This document shows positions 7,115 through 13,908 of a DNA stretch of 19,154 nt, piece by piece. Positions within the stretch are counted from its first letter, which is position 1, and each line of letters begins with the position of its first letter. The notes under the pieces were generated by a model, which was not told where the DNA came from, ran no database searches, and saw only the letters and a list, made by a program, of their open reading frames with translations. Position numbers and translations under genes: made by a program. This DNA comes from JAQTNP01 sp964616145 (lineage in GTDB: Bacteria; Patescibacteriota; Minisyncoccia; Minisyncoccales; PEYH01). Where the stretch lies: contig CAZTRD010000018.1 of assembly GCA_964616145.1 (NCBI GenBank), positions 1 to 19,154 on the forward strand, written 5' to 3'.

Positions 7115-7603
7115 TTAATTTTTAACTACCTTTACTTTAGCGGGCCTGATTATTTTCCCCTTAAACAAGTATCCTTTTAGAGATATCTCAACTATTGTAT
7201 CGTTTTCCAGCTCAGGATTCGGCTCAACGCTTACAATTTCTTGGGTTAAGGGATCAAAGTTCTGGCCAACCTTTAATTCTTCTAATCCCTGATTCTTTAA
7301 TATTGTTTTGATTTGTTCTGCAATCTGCAAGAATCCTTTAATGATCTGGTTGTCTGCATAGCCCTGGGGAACAGACATCTCCGCTGTTTCAAAACTATCC
7401 AGTATCGGCAGAAGCTCCATTATCAATCCCTGATTAGCGTATTCTATCAGAAGTTTTAATCTTTCCTGTTCGTCTTTGATATAGTTTAAATGATCTGCTC
7501 TTGCTCTCTGCCATCCTGCCAGGTATTGATCTTTTTCTTTAATAACTGCCTCTAATTCCTTTTTCAATTTGTCTAATTCGGATATTTCCTTTTTTGTGCT
7601 CAT
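7115..7603 (-). CDS. grpE: Nucleotide exchange factor GrpE
   Basis: 162 aa. An N-terminal coiled-coil helix, rich in Lys and Glu, contains the family segment YLAGWQRARADHLNY (about 27-41). A C-terminal beta domain contains NFDPLTQEIVS and ends KGKIIRPAKVKV. It releases ADP from DnaK. The ATG overlaps the hrcA stop in an ATGA junction, which implies translational coupling. It is somewhat shorter at the N-terminus than many GrpE proteins. Confidence 0.95.
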   Translation of the reverse strand: MSTKKEISELDKLKKELEAVIKEKDQYLAGWQRARADHLNYIKDEQERLKLLIEYANQGLIMELLPILDSFETAEMSVPQGYADNQIIKGFLQIAEQIKTILKNQGLEELKVGQNFDPLTQEIVSVEPNPELENDTIVEISLKGYLFKGKIIRPAKVKVVKN

Positions 7604-8319
7604 ATATTTTGTAGAAAATTCAATACGTCTTGGAATAGATCAATGTTTTCCCTATAGGGCATCCTCTTCGGGCCTAATAAAACAAAGATGCATCCTTTTT
7701 CTGTATTGGGAAAACTTGATTTACAAGTTATCATACTGAATTCATCGCTTTTAATTATCGGATTTTCTTTTCCAACAAACACCTCTATATTATTCTCTGA
7801 CCTTTGTTTGGCAAATTCTTGTATTTTTTCCTTTGTTAAATCAACTAATTTAAGGAATTCATCTCTTGTCTTTCTGTTTTCCATTTCCGGCTGTAAAATC
7901 ACATTTTCCCATCCGCTTTCCCAAAGTATTCCTTTATCAAGAACATAGTTGAAAAGTAAACCGGAAGACAAATTTGAAAGTTCATTCAACAGCTCATTTG
8001 AAAAAAGATACAAATCGCCCATTCCTTCAAAATCAATCTCTTTTAAATACTGATTTTTGCTTTTTGGTTTTTTCTCTTCTCTTATAGATTGAATGAAATA
8101 TCTGTAGCCCTTGCTTGTCGGGACTCTTCCTGATGAACTGTATGATTTTCTTAAAAATCCCTGTTCTGTCAAAAAAATCATATCATTTCTAATTGTTGCT
8201 GAACAAACTCCTAAATCATGCTTCTCTAAAAGCTGCAAAGAGCTTATCGGAGAGCCTGTTTCGATATAGTCATCAATAATGGTATCTAATATCAATTTTT
8301 GGCGTTCATTTAATATCAT
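7600..8319 (-). CDS. hrcA: Heat-inducible transcription repressor HrcA (short form)
   Basis: I choose the ATG at 8319, giving 239 aa, over the TTG at 8340. The TTG lies upstream of the -10 box and could not be transcribed from this promoter. The N-terminal winged helix (1-75) has the HrcA pattern NERQKLILDTIIDDYIETGSPISS, ATIRNDM and GRVPTSKGYRYF. The rest is a shortened GAF-like effector and dimer domain, about 100 residues below the usual length of about 340, as I would expect for CPR bacteria. HrcA binds CIRCE and is normally kept folded by GroEL; no groEL lies in the window. It heads the operon and represses itself, grpE, dnaK and dnaJ. Confidence 0.92.
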   Translation of the reverse strand: MILNERQKLILDTIIDDYIETGSPISSLQLLEKHDLGVCSATIRNDMIFLTEQGFLRKSYSSSGRVPTSKGYRYFIQSIREEKKPKSKNQYLKEIDFEGMGDLYLFSNELLNELSNLSSGLLFNYVLDKGILWESGWENVILQPEMENRKTRDEFLKLVDLTKEKIQEFAKQRSENNIEVFVGKENPIIKSDEFSMITCKSSFPNTEKGCIFVLLGPKRMPYRENIDLFQDVLNFLQNI

Positions 8320-8325
8320 AGGGAT

Positions 8326-8353
8326 ATTATACCAAGACAAAATTAGCAGTCAA
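8326..8353 (-). promoter_or_regulatory. hrcA promoter with a leaderless start
   Basis: TTGACT (8353-8348, 5/6 match to TTGACA), a 16-nt spacer and a perfect TATAAT (8331-8326), all on the - strand. The expected start point about 7 nt downstream falls on or next to the ATG at 8319, so the mRNA would have essentially no 5' leader. The -35 lies inside the CIRCE operator. Confidence 0.8.
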
Positions 8354-8369
8354 GAGGTTTGACTGCTAA
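8343..8369 (-). promoter_or_regulatory. CIRCE operator (HrcA binding site), variant with a symmetric substitution
   Basis: A perfect 9-bp inverted repeat with a 9-nt spacer: TTAGCAGTC-N9-GACTGCTAA. The consensus CIRCE is TTAGCACTC-N9-GAGTGCTAA. The only difference is a C to G in one arm and the matching G to C in the other, so the dyad symmetry is kept. It overlaps the -35 of the hrcA promoter, which explains repression by blocking RNA polymerase. It can also fold as the hairpin that ends the transcript coming from the GC-rich island. Confidence 0.9.
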
Positions 8370-8377
8370 AAGACAAC

Positions 8378-8403
8378 GAGGGGCACCACATGGGTAACCC
8401 CTC
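8378..8403 (-). terminator. GC-rich hairpin, likely terminator of the GC-rich island transcript
   Basis: GAGGGG/CCCCTC arms (8378-8383/8398-8403) enclose 14 nt. On the - strand they are followed by GTTGTCTTTT, a weak T-run. A second hairpin, CCGACT/AGTCGG (8414-8419/8426-8431), lies just before it. Together with the CIRCE dyad this makes three hairpins in a row between the 104-codon gene and hrcA. Confidence 0.5.
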
Positions 8404-8447
8404 ACCTCCTTTCCCGACTTAAGGCAGTCGGCGCCTACAATGAGCCA

Positions 8448-8762
8448 CTACTCCTCGATGGAAATCCCGCTGATCGTCCACCCTTCCTCGCCTTTACAGC
8501 TTGGAGGGGAATTCGGATCAGGGGCAGGCTGGTCCAAACTAACGATGGTTAGGGCTCTGCGGAAGGGATACCCGAAATGCTCGATCCCCGCCCTGAACGC
8601 AATCGTTCTCCGCCAAACCGGCTCAGCCCGACGAATCAGCACCGGTTCCACATCTTCCGGTCCTTCGCGCCGTAACCCTGAAAGGGTTCCCAATCCTCGT
8701 TCCTTGAGATACTGCTCGATAGCATCGGCGTATCTCTTGTCCTTTTCTTCCTTGCGCTTCAC
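8448..8762 (-). CDS. Hypothetical protein in a GC-rich island, GTG start
   Basis: 104 aa. I accept this frame, not the overlapping + strand or other - strand frames, because a strong SD (AGAAGGAG, 8776-8769) sits 6 nt before the GTG at 8762. The N-terminus is charged and probably helical (MKRKEEKDKRYADAIEQYLK). The middle is Arg-rich, and the C-terminus is Pro/Ser-rich (APDPNSPPSCKGEEGW). There is no membrane helix or signal peptide. I recognise no family. Its base composition is much richer in GC than the surrounding genes, and its SD contrasts with their absence elsewhere in the window, which suggests transfer. It is probably co-transcribed with the small membrane protein ending 23 nt upstream. 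Confidence 0.6.
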   Translation of the reverse strand: MKRKEEKDKRYADAIEQYLKERGLGTLSGLRREGPEDVEPVLIRRAEPVWRRTIAFRAGIEHFGYPFRRALTIVSLDQPAPDPNSPPSCKGEEGWTISGISIEE

Positions 8763-8785
8763 ATCGTACTCCTTCTAATTCCGAC

Positions 8786-8941
8786 CTAGCTATTCCTCGC
8801 GTTCTCGATCGCCTTGATGATGGCACCGAAACCGAATCCGAAAGCGATGAAACTAACTGGTACAGCGTTTGGATTTCCAGTTACGATGTAAAACAGGATC
8901 CCGAAGGCCAACGAAGACAGAACAGTACAAACGTACTTCAT
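8786..8941 (-). CDS. Small hydrophobic protein, 51 aa, in the GC-rich island
   Basis: ATG at 8941, TAG at 8788-8786. The product begins MKYVCTVLSSLAFGILFYIV, then a short polar turn TGNPNA, a second hydrophobic stretch rich in Phe and Gly (about 27-43), and the charged end KAIENARNS. This predicts two short membrane helices. A near-perfect SD, GAGGTGAT (8954-8947), ends 5 nt before the ATG, and a promoter lies just upstream. That is the main evidence that this short frame is real. It is the first gene of a two-gene unit with the 104-codon gene. No family recognised; a phage-like or toxin-like small membrane protein is possible but not supported by any motif. Confidence 0.6.
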   Translation of the reverse strand: MKYVCTVLSSLAFGILFYIVTGNPNAVPVSFIAFGFGFGAIIKAIENARNS

Positions 8942-8970
8942 GAATCATCACCTCACCTATATCATATCAT

Positions 8971-9000
8971 ATTATCGACTATAAGTAAATAGTAATACAA
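8971..9000 (-). promoter_or_regulatory. Promoter of the GC-rich island genes
   Basis: TTGTAT (9000-8995), an 18-nt spacer and GATAAT (8976-8971, 5/6 match) on the - strand. The expected start near 8964 gives a leader of about 23 nt containing the SD of the 51-codon gene. The -35 overlaps the T-run of the ftsQ terminator. Confidence 0.5.
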
Positions 9001-9023
9001 AAACACCTTTTTCCGGTGTTTTT
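8999..9023 (-). terminator. Rho-independent terminator after ftsQ
   Basis: AAAAACACC/GGTGTTTTT arms (8999-9007/9015-9023) with a 7-nt loop. On the - strand the second arm supplies a T-run. It lies 15 nt after the ftsQ stop and closes the SIMPL-efp-FemAB-ftsQ unit. Confidence 0.85.
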
Positions 9024-9038
9024 CTGATTATTCTAAAC

Positions 9039-9788
9039 TTACTTCATCATATAGAATATCTTATCCAATCTCACATCAATATAATCAATATTTAAAGCAT
9101 TCTCCTCCCCTATTCTATTCTTAAAAACTAAATTTAGATTACTGACCTGGTTTTTAATATTTCCTTTAGGATCAAGAATAGCTAACCATCCCTGTTCTGT
9201 TTTCATCTCTAATCTCAAAGCAGAAAAATTGCATTCTAAAATATTTAATCCCATTAATTTCTTAATTTCATCTTTTGATAAAAGAATGGAGTTTAATAAT
9301 TCTTCAGAAATTACATTGGGAAATATATTATCTTCTAATTTTGCAGCAGTAAGAATAATAAAACTATTGTCTTTCGTTTCTAATTCCCTAAAAGCAATCC
9401 CTTTTCTATCCAAGTAATAGCATTTATCATTACAAAAATTAGCAACAGGTTTTCTTTCTTCTAATGATATCTCTATCTCATCAGGGAATTGTTTTGCAAT
9501 CCTGATATCATCTAAAACAATATATTCTTTGAGCAAGCTGTCAATAATACTTCCTTTATTTAAAAACAAAATGTTTTTAGGAATCAGTTGCCAAGCTTTT
9601 GCTTTTATCTCTGAAATATTCAAATATTTTAAGGTTCCGGCCATCTTAATATCTTTGATTCTGAATGCCGGAGAGAAAAACAAAAGATAGCAAATACCTG
9701 AAATTAAGATAACAGAAACTAAAATCGACCAAAAGATCTTACTTTTAAAAATTGATTTCTTTTTTTTAATCTTTTTGTACTTTGTCAT
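9039..9788 (-). CDS. ftsQ: Cell division protein FtsQ (POTRA domain)
   Basis: 249 aa. A short, very basic cytoplasmic tail (KKIKKKKSIFKSK) precedes one transmembrane helix (about 18-38). An extracytoplasmic POTRA domain follows (about 43-112, FRIKDIKMAGTLKYLNISEI to FPDEIEISLEERKP), and then the beta domain beginning ANFCNDKCYYLDRKGIAF. This layout is that of FtsQ/DivIB, which links FtsB/FtsL to the septal peptidoglycan synthase. The ATG shares a base with the FemAB stop (TAATG), implying coupling. Its place behind peptidoglycan genes fits, although it is separated from the usual dcw cluster. Confidence 0.83.
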   Translation of the reverse strand: MTKYKKIKKKKSIFKSKIFWSILVSVILISGICYLLFFSPAFRIKDIKMAGTLKYLNISEIKAKAWQLIPKNILFLNKGSIIDSLLKEYIVLDDIRIAKQFPDEIEISLEERKPVANFCNDKCYYLDRKGIAFRELETKDNSFIILTAAKLEDNIFPNVISEELLNSILLSKDEIKKLMGLNILECNFSALRLEMKTEQGWLAILDPKGNIKNQVSNLNLVFKNRIGEENALNIDYIDVRLDKIFYMMK

Positions 9789-10798
9789 TATGCAAAACCT
9801 CTCTTAATTTTTCTAATTGTTTCAATTACAAAATTAAACCAATATTTAAAAGAAATAACATAATCCTGGGAAGGAATATATTCTTCTATATGCCCTCCGA
9901 ATCCTTTCTTAAATAAAGTTAAACCCCTCCATGGATGATTTGGCTTACCCTCTGGCGCAATTCCCCAGAAACTATAATACATGGCTCCCCTTTTTTTAGC
10001 TTCTTTGATTGCTTCCCATTGTAAAAGATAACTAACAGGAATTTTTTGATCCAGACCAGAGGAAGCTCCTTGATGATAGAACCCAAATTCCTGCCAATAG
10101 ACAATCATGGCTCCTGATACGGGTTTTCCCATATATTCTCCGATAAATATGCTTATCTGATTATCCTTAACAAAAGTATTGAATTCATTTTCCAAGAATT
10201 TCAAGGAAAAAATGGAAAAATCTTGCCTTTTAGCCGTTTCTTGATATAGTTCAAAGAATTTTTTCACTCCTTCCAAAGAATTATCCTGATATATCTTGAT
10301 CTGACTATTCTTTTTTGCCTGCCTTATCAAATATCTAGTAGTTTTTCTCATTTCTGCCAATAGTTCATCTTCTGATTTGTTTAAATCAAGAACCCAGCCA
10401 GTTTCAGGCCTGGAATGAATCGGAGAATTTCTAAATTCAAGCTTTTTAAAAATACGGATATCTTCTTTAAACCATATCGGGCAGAATCTGATAAAGCTGG
10501 CTTGTTCCTGCTTAGCTAATTCTTTCAATCTGCTTAAAAGAATTTCCATTGCCCCTTCTTTTAAATCAGCAATTGGCCCGTGTTCTACAAAAAGAAAGGT
10601 TCCTCTCTTGGCTTTAACTAAACTAACTAGGCATACACCAATTAATTTCTGGCTTTCATATATCCCAAATCTCCATATCTTTTCCTTCATCAAAAGACAA
10701 AACTCTCCCCAGTTAAACGATTGAAGAAATGTCTTTGGATATCTATCAAGAAGAAAGGTTTCCCACTTTTCTTTATTGGAAATTTCTTTAATTTCCAT
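9788..10798 (-). CDS. FemAB-like peptidoglycan bridge-forming aminoacyltransferase
   Basis: 336 aa, the FemX/FemAB family of two tandem GNAT-like folds. Typical landmarks are the TFLQSFNWGEF start (23-33), FVEHGPIA, the acceptor-side segment MRKTTRYLIRQAKK, GKPVSGAMIVYW, the Tyr/His/Gly-rich FYHQGASSG, and the ending YYSFWGIAPEG...HPWRGLTLFKKGFGG. These enzymes add amino acids from aminoacyl-tRNA to the stem peptide of the lipid-linked precursor. It sits between efp and ftsQ and shares a transcription unit with SIMPL and EF-P. The amino acid used cannot be read from the sequence. Confidence 0.88.
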   Translation of the reverse strand: MEIKEISNKEKWETFLLDRYPKTFLQSFNWGEFCLLMKEKIWRFGIYESQKLIGVCLVSLVKAKRGTFLFVEHGPIADLKEGAMEILLSRLKELAKQEQASFIRFCPIWFKEDIRIFKKLEFRNSPIHSRPETGWVLDLNKSEDELLAEMRKTTRYLIRQAKKNSQIKIYQDNSLEGVKKFFELYQETAKRQDFSIFSLKFLENEFNTFVKDNQISIFIGEYMGKPVSGAMIVYWQEFGFYHQGASSGLDQKIPVSYLLQWEAIKEAKKRGAMYYSFWGIAPEGKPNHPWRGLTLFKKGFGGHIEEYIPSQDYVISFKYWFNFVIETIRKIKRGFA

Positions 10799-10807
10799 TA
10801 ATGAATA

Positions 10808-11377
10808 TTAATTTTTAGAAACTCTTTCGATATAGTTCCCTTCTTCTGTGTTTATCAAAATCTCATCTCCTTCTTTGATAAACATTGGAACTGTAATTTG
10901 AGCTCCTGTTTCTATTGTAGCAACTTTTGTCCCTCCAGACACGGTATTACCCTTAAATCCGGGAGGGCATTCCGTTACTTTAAATGACATCTTTATCGGC
11001 ACATTAATCTCTGCTATCTCTCCATCAATAGTTAAGGCATCTACCTCAGATTTCGGTTTAAGATATTTAATAATATCTCCCAAAAATTCTTCAGAGAATT
11101 CCATTCTCTTGGAAGGATCATTAATTTCTGAAAATACAAATTTTCCTCTGTGGCCATACACAAAAAGCAGTCTTTTAGTTTCTGTTTCCACCTCTTCAAA
11201 TGTTTGGGCCTGGGTAAAGGCCTTGATAACAACAGCTCCTGTTTTTAAATTTCTAATCTTGGTTTTAAGAGTAGGTTTTTGACTTTGCATCTTTACTAAA
11301 GATGACTCCAAAACAACCCATACATTATTTTCAAACGAGAAAACGACACCTCTTTTCAAATCAGTGTATCTCATCAT
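10808..11377 (-). CDS. efp: Elongation factor P with an unusual tip loop
   Basis: 189 aa, three-domain EF-P: KOW-like N-domain (1-65), central OB domain (66-125) and C-terminal OB domain ending GDEILINTEEGNYIERV. It relieves ribosomes stalled at polyproline. In E. coli the tip of domain I is VKPGKG, with Lys34 beta-lysylated. Here the aligned stretch is VKMQSQKP (28-35), so the modified Lys is replaced by Ser32 and the PGKG turn is absent; a Lys occurs two positions later. The start could be either of two adjacent Met codons. It begins 6 nt after the SIMPL stop. Confidence 0.94.
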   Translation of the reverse strand: MMRYTDLKRGVVFSFENNVWVVLESSLVKMQSQKPTLKTKIRNLKTGAVVIKAFTQAQTFEEVETETKRLLFVYGHRGKFVFSEINDPSKRMEFSEEFLGDIIKYLKPKSEVDALTIDGEIAEINVPIKMSFKVTECPPGFKGNTVSGGTKVATIETGAQITVPMFIKEGDEILINTEEGNYIERVSKN

Positions 11378-11383
11378 ACCTTA

Positions 11384-12196
11384 TTAATTAATTTCGTAAG
11401 AAATGGTAACAGTAGCAGTTATCCTATTCTCTCCTGTTTCTATGCTGGGAGAAGGAGTTATACCACCCATGCCTTCTGATGAAATAGCACTCTTATACAT
11501 AGTGTCGTAATTGTATACTGGGTAGCTATTCTCATAGAAGTTTACAATTCTTGTTAACCTGACTCCTAATTTCTCAGCTAATTGTTGGGCTTTCTCCTTC
11601 GCCTTGGCTATTGCTTGATCCCTGGCTTCCTTTTTAGCTGCGTCTTCATCATCTACTGTAAATGTTAAGTCCCCGACATCATTAGCTCCTGCTTCAGTAA
11701 CTTTAGTGATTAAAGTTCCTGTTTTGGTCAAATCCCTGATTTTAACCTGAACTGATTGAGTGATCTCATATCCAACTAAAACTCTTTTCCCGGAATAGTA
11801 ATATGACGCAGAAAGATCTGTTTTTGGATATTCATATCTAGGATTGATATTAAAATTGGTTGTTTTAATATCTTTTTCTTCCACTCCCTGTCCTTTAATA
11901 GCAGCTATGACGTTATTCATCTTAGCCGTATTCTCAGACATAGCAGTATCTACTGTTTTAGCTTCATTTGCAACAGTAAAGACAATGATTCCCAAATCTG
12001 GCTTTACATATACTTCCCCTTCCCCAGAAACTGAAATTATATTCTGTCCGGCAGTCATTCCGATATATTTTCCTGTCTTTATCTCATTTGCAACTTTTAC
12101 TCCGAAGAATACAACTAATACGATTAAGAACAAGCTGACTATTATCATTATTGGTTTCTTGTGAAAATCATCGCAACAATATTTGTTATTTTCCAT
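11384..12196 (-). CDS. Membrane-anchored SIMPL domain (DUF541) protein
   Basis: 270 aa. An N-terminal segment with Cys-Cys and basic residues precedes one transmembrane helix (about 15-35). The SIMPL domain follows (about 53-270), with the family pattern ISVSGEGEVYVKPDLG, then the NVIAAIKGQGVEEKDIKT and INPRYEY segments, the YEITQSVQVKIRDL strand, the KEARDQAIAKAKEKAQQLAEKLG helix in parts, and the final ITATVTISYEI strand. The domain faces outside the membrane; related proteins form oligomers, and their biochemical role is unsettled. It heads the SIMPL-efp-FemAB-ftsQ unit. No SD sequence is visible before the ATG. Confidence 0.9.
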   Translation of the reverse strand: MENNKYCCDDFHKKPIMIIVSLFLIVLVVFFGVKVANEIKTGKYIGMTAGQNIISVSGEGEVYVKPDLGIIVFTVANEAKTVDTAMSENTAKMNNVIAAIKGQGVEEKDIKTTNFNINPRYEYPKTDLSASYYYSGKRVLVGYEITQSVQVKIRDLTKTGTLITKVTEAGANDVGDLTFTVDDEDAAKKEARDQAIAKAKEKAQQLAEKLGVRLTRIVNFYENSYPVYNYDTMYKSAISSEGMGGITPSPSIETGENRITATVTISYEIN

Positions 12197-12254
12197 GGTT
12201 TTTAATATGTTAATAATATATTCCGACCTTTTAATGGTTTTAATACTCTATTCT

Positions 12255-12284
12255 ATACTATTTAAGGAAATTTTAAAGTGTAAA
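12255..12284 (-). promoter_or_regulatory. Candidate promoter for the SIMPL-efp-FemAB-ftsQ unit
   Basis: TTTACA (12284-12279, 5/6 match), an 18-nt spacer and TAGTAT (12260-12255, 4/6 match) on the - strand, about 60 nt before the SIMPL start. The -35 touches the preceding hairpin. An overlapping TAGAAT is an alternative -10. Moderate support only. Confidence 0.4.
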
Positions 12285-12305
12285 GGCCCGATATTACTGG
12301 GCCTT
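12283..12305 (-). terminator. GC hairpin at the end of the lysS-to-tRNA-binding-protein unit
   Basis: AAGGCCC/GGGCCTT arms (12283-12289/12299-12305) with a 9-nt loop, 30 nt after the stop of the tRNA-binding protein. The - strand continues TACACTTT and not with a clean T-run, so termination may be partial. Confidence 0.5.
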
Positions 12306-12334
12306 ATCACCACCCTTTTGGATTGTCTTTTTTT

Positions 12335-12658
12335 CTAGCTTATCCCCTCTCCGGAATTCACCTCCTTTTCCGGAATTAAAATCACAGGATTTCCCTCAGA
12401 ATCATGTGCAGCAAGGAGCATTCCATTGCTTTCTAGCCCCATTAATATTCTTGGTTCCAAATTAGCAACGATAACAATGGTTTTACCAATCAAATCTTCT
12501 GGATTATATGTTTTCCCTATCCCTACAACAATCTGTCTTTTTTCTCCTGCTAAATCCAAAATGAGAACAATCAATTTTTCCGATCCTTCCACTCTGTTAG
12601 CTTCTAAAACCTTTGCGGTTTTTAATTCAATCTTTGAAAAATCTTCGGATGTTATCAT
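12335..12658 (-). CDS. Stand-alone tRNA-binding domain protein (EMAP/MetG C-terminal-like OB fold)
   Basis: 107 aa, entirely one OB fold of the type at the C-terminus of methionyl-tRNA synthetase and in Trbp111. The pattern DFSKIELKTAKVLEANRVEGSEKL is followed by the LDLAGEKRQIVVGI strand, the NLEPRILMGLESNGMLLAA signature and the closing VILIPEKEVNSGEGI. As a free domain it would dimerise and bind the outer corner of tRNA, perhaps acting in trans on a MetRS that lacks it. It overlaps the aminotransferase stop in an ATGA junction. A MetRS gene is not in the window. Confidence 0.85.
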   Translation of the reverse strand: MITSEDFSKIELKTAKVLEANRVEGSEKLIVLILDLAGEKRQIVVGIGKTYNPEDLIGKTIVIVANLEPRILMGLESNGMLLAAHDSEGNPVILIPEKEVNSGEGIS

Positions 12659-13908
12659 ATTAATTTCTTTAATTCCGAGGATATAGTTTTTGCATCCTCC
12701 AAATCAATATTAATGCTAGTGGGAAGATTGATAATATGCTTAGCAACATATTCTGCTTTGGGACAAGTCCCTTTAACATACCCTAACTTACTAGAATCAG
12801 TATCAGGAGGAACAATATTTCTTTTTCTCCAGCCATCATCTAGAAATATCTGTTGTTTTCTTAAGGATAAAAGGATATTATCGGTTTCTTTCTCAACAAT
12901 GATTGGGAAACGCATAAACACCCTACCAGGATTATTAGAAGTTAAAACAGCTTTTCCTTTTAATTCCTGATAATATATTTCTGCAATCTTTCTTCTATGA
13001 TTATTTGATTCTTCCAATTTCTCCAACTGATTTAAAGCAAGCAAGGATAAAGAAATTGGCATCTTTTTGACAAAATTAATATCAAACTCCCCTCTTTTCT
13101 CTTTATCGCTCACTCCCTTGGAGATAATATGGAGTTTTTGCAATACAATTAAGGGATATTTTCCAAAACCTCCAATCCCATACAATGGTTTTATCAATTT
13201 CTCAGTTAAAATCGGATGTAATAACTGTTGCTTGATCCAAAACCAAGAACATTCCGGCAATTTATTATATATTTGCTCTATTTTTTCAGCTAAAACATCA
13301 TCATTTGTCATTAAAACTCCTCCAAACACAGAAGATGCTATCTTATCCCTTCCAAAACTGAAAAATGATGCTTTTGAAAAGCTCCCAACTGATTTGTTTT
13401 CAATCTTTGCGCCTAAACAATGAGCGCAATCTTCTATCAAATCAATATTATTCTCTTTACAGATTTTTGATATCTCTAAAACATTATCCGGCAGACCGAA
13501 GGTATGCTGTATTACAACAGCTTTTGTATTGGAAGTAATTTTTTCTTTTAAGTCCTCTAAATTAACATTTAAAGTATTTTCATCAATATCAACATACACC
13601 GGCCTTAACCCAAGAGAAATTATTGGATTTATCAACACATTGCAGGTAAATCCCGGAACAATTATTTCATCTCCCAAAGAATAATTTAAAGATTTTAAGA
13701 TAGTGTAAAAAGCAGATCTTCCGCTATTGAACAGAAAACAATTAGTAATTCCTGTAATTTCTCTCATTTTATCCCTCAAAATCTCCAAACCTTCCTTTCT
13801 TGTATTCTTTTTAGAAGAAAAAAACAAAGATTTCGCCAAATTCAAATCATCTTTTGAGACATTTGGAGATAAAGAAATAAATATTGATTTTTTTTCTTTG
13901 CTATTCAT
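12655..13908 (-). CDS. DegT/DnrJ/EryC1/StrS-family PLP aminotransferase
   Basis: 417 aa. Fold type I sugar aminotransferase family. The N-terminal substrate and cofactor loop contains NSGRSAFYTILKSL (61-74) and the EIIVPGFTCNV strand (81-91). Asp160 in LIEDCAHCLG contacts the pyridine nitrogen, and Lys189 in FSFGRDKIAS is the likely Schiff-base lysine before the GG turn. These enzymes usually transaminate nucleotide-linked keto-sugars for surface polysaccharides. Here it sits between murF and a tRNA-binding protein, with no other sugar genes, so the substrate is open. Its start overlaps the murF end by 8 nt. Confidence 0.87.
   Translation of the reverse strand: MNSKEKKSIFISLSPNVSKDDLNLAKSLFFSSKKNTRKEGLEILRDKMREITGITNCFLFNSGRSAFYTILKSLNYSLGDEIIVPGFTCNVLINPIISLGLRPVYVDIDENTLNVNLEDLKEKITSNTKAVVIQHTFGLPDNVLEISKICKENNIDLIEDCAHCLGAKIENKSVGSFSKASFFSFGRDKIASSVFGGVLMTNDDVLAEKIEQIYNKLPECSWFWIKQQLLHPILTEKLIKPLYGIGGFGKYPLIVLQKLHIISKGVSDKEKRGEFDINFVKKMPISLSLLALNQLEKLEESNNHRRKIAEIYYQELKGKAVLTSNNPGRVFMRFPIIVEKETDNILLSLRKQQIFLDDGWRKRNIVPPDTDSSKLGYVKGTCPKAEYVAKHIINLPTSINIDLEDAKTISSELKKLI

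Noticed and set aside
8440..8778. Open frame of 112 codons on the + strand across the GC-rich island
   Set aside because: No SD or promoter on that strand; the - strand frame has a strong SD, and GC-rich sequence easily keeps several frames open.
8623..8826. 67-codon - strand frame overlapping the two island genes
   Set aside because: No SD at its ATG, overlaps both SD-supported genes, and has an Arg/Ser-rich product typical of an off-frame reading.
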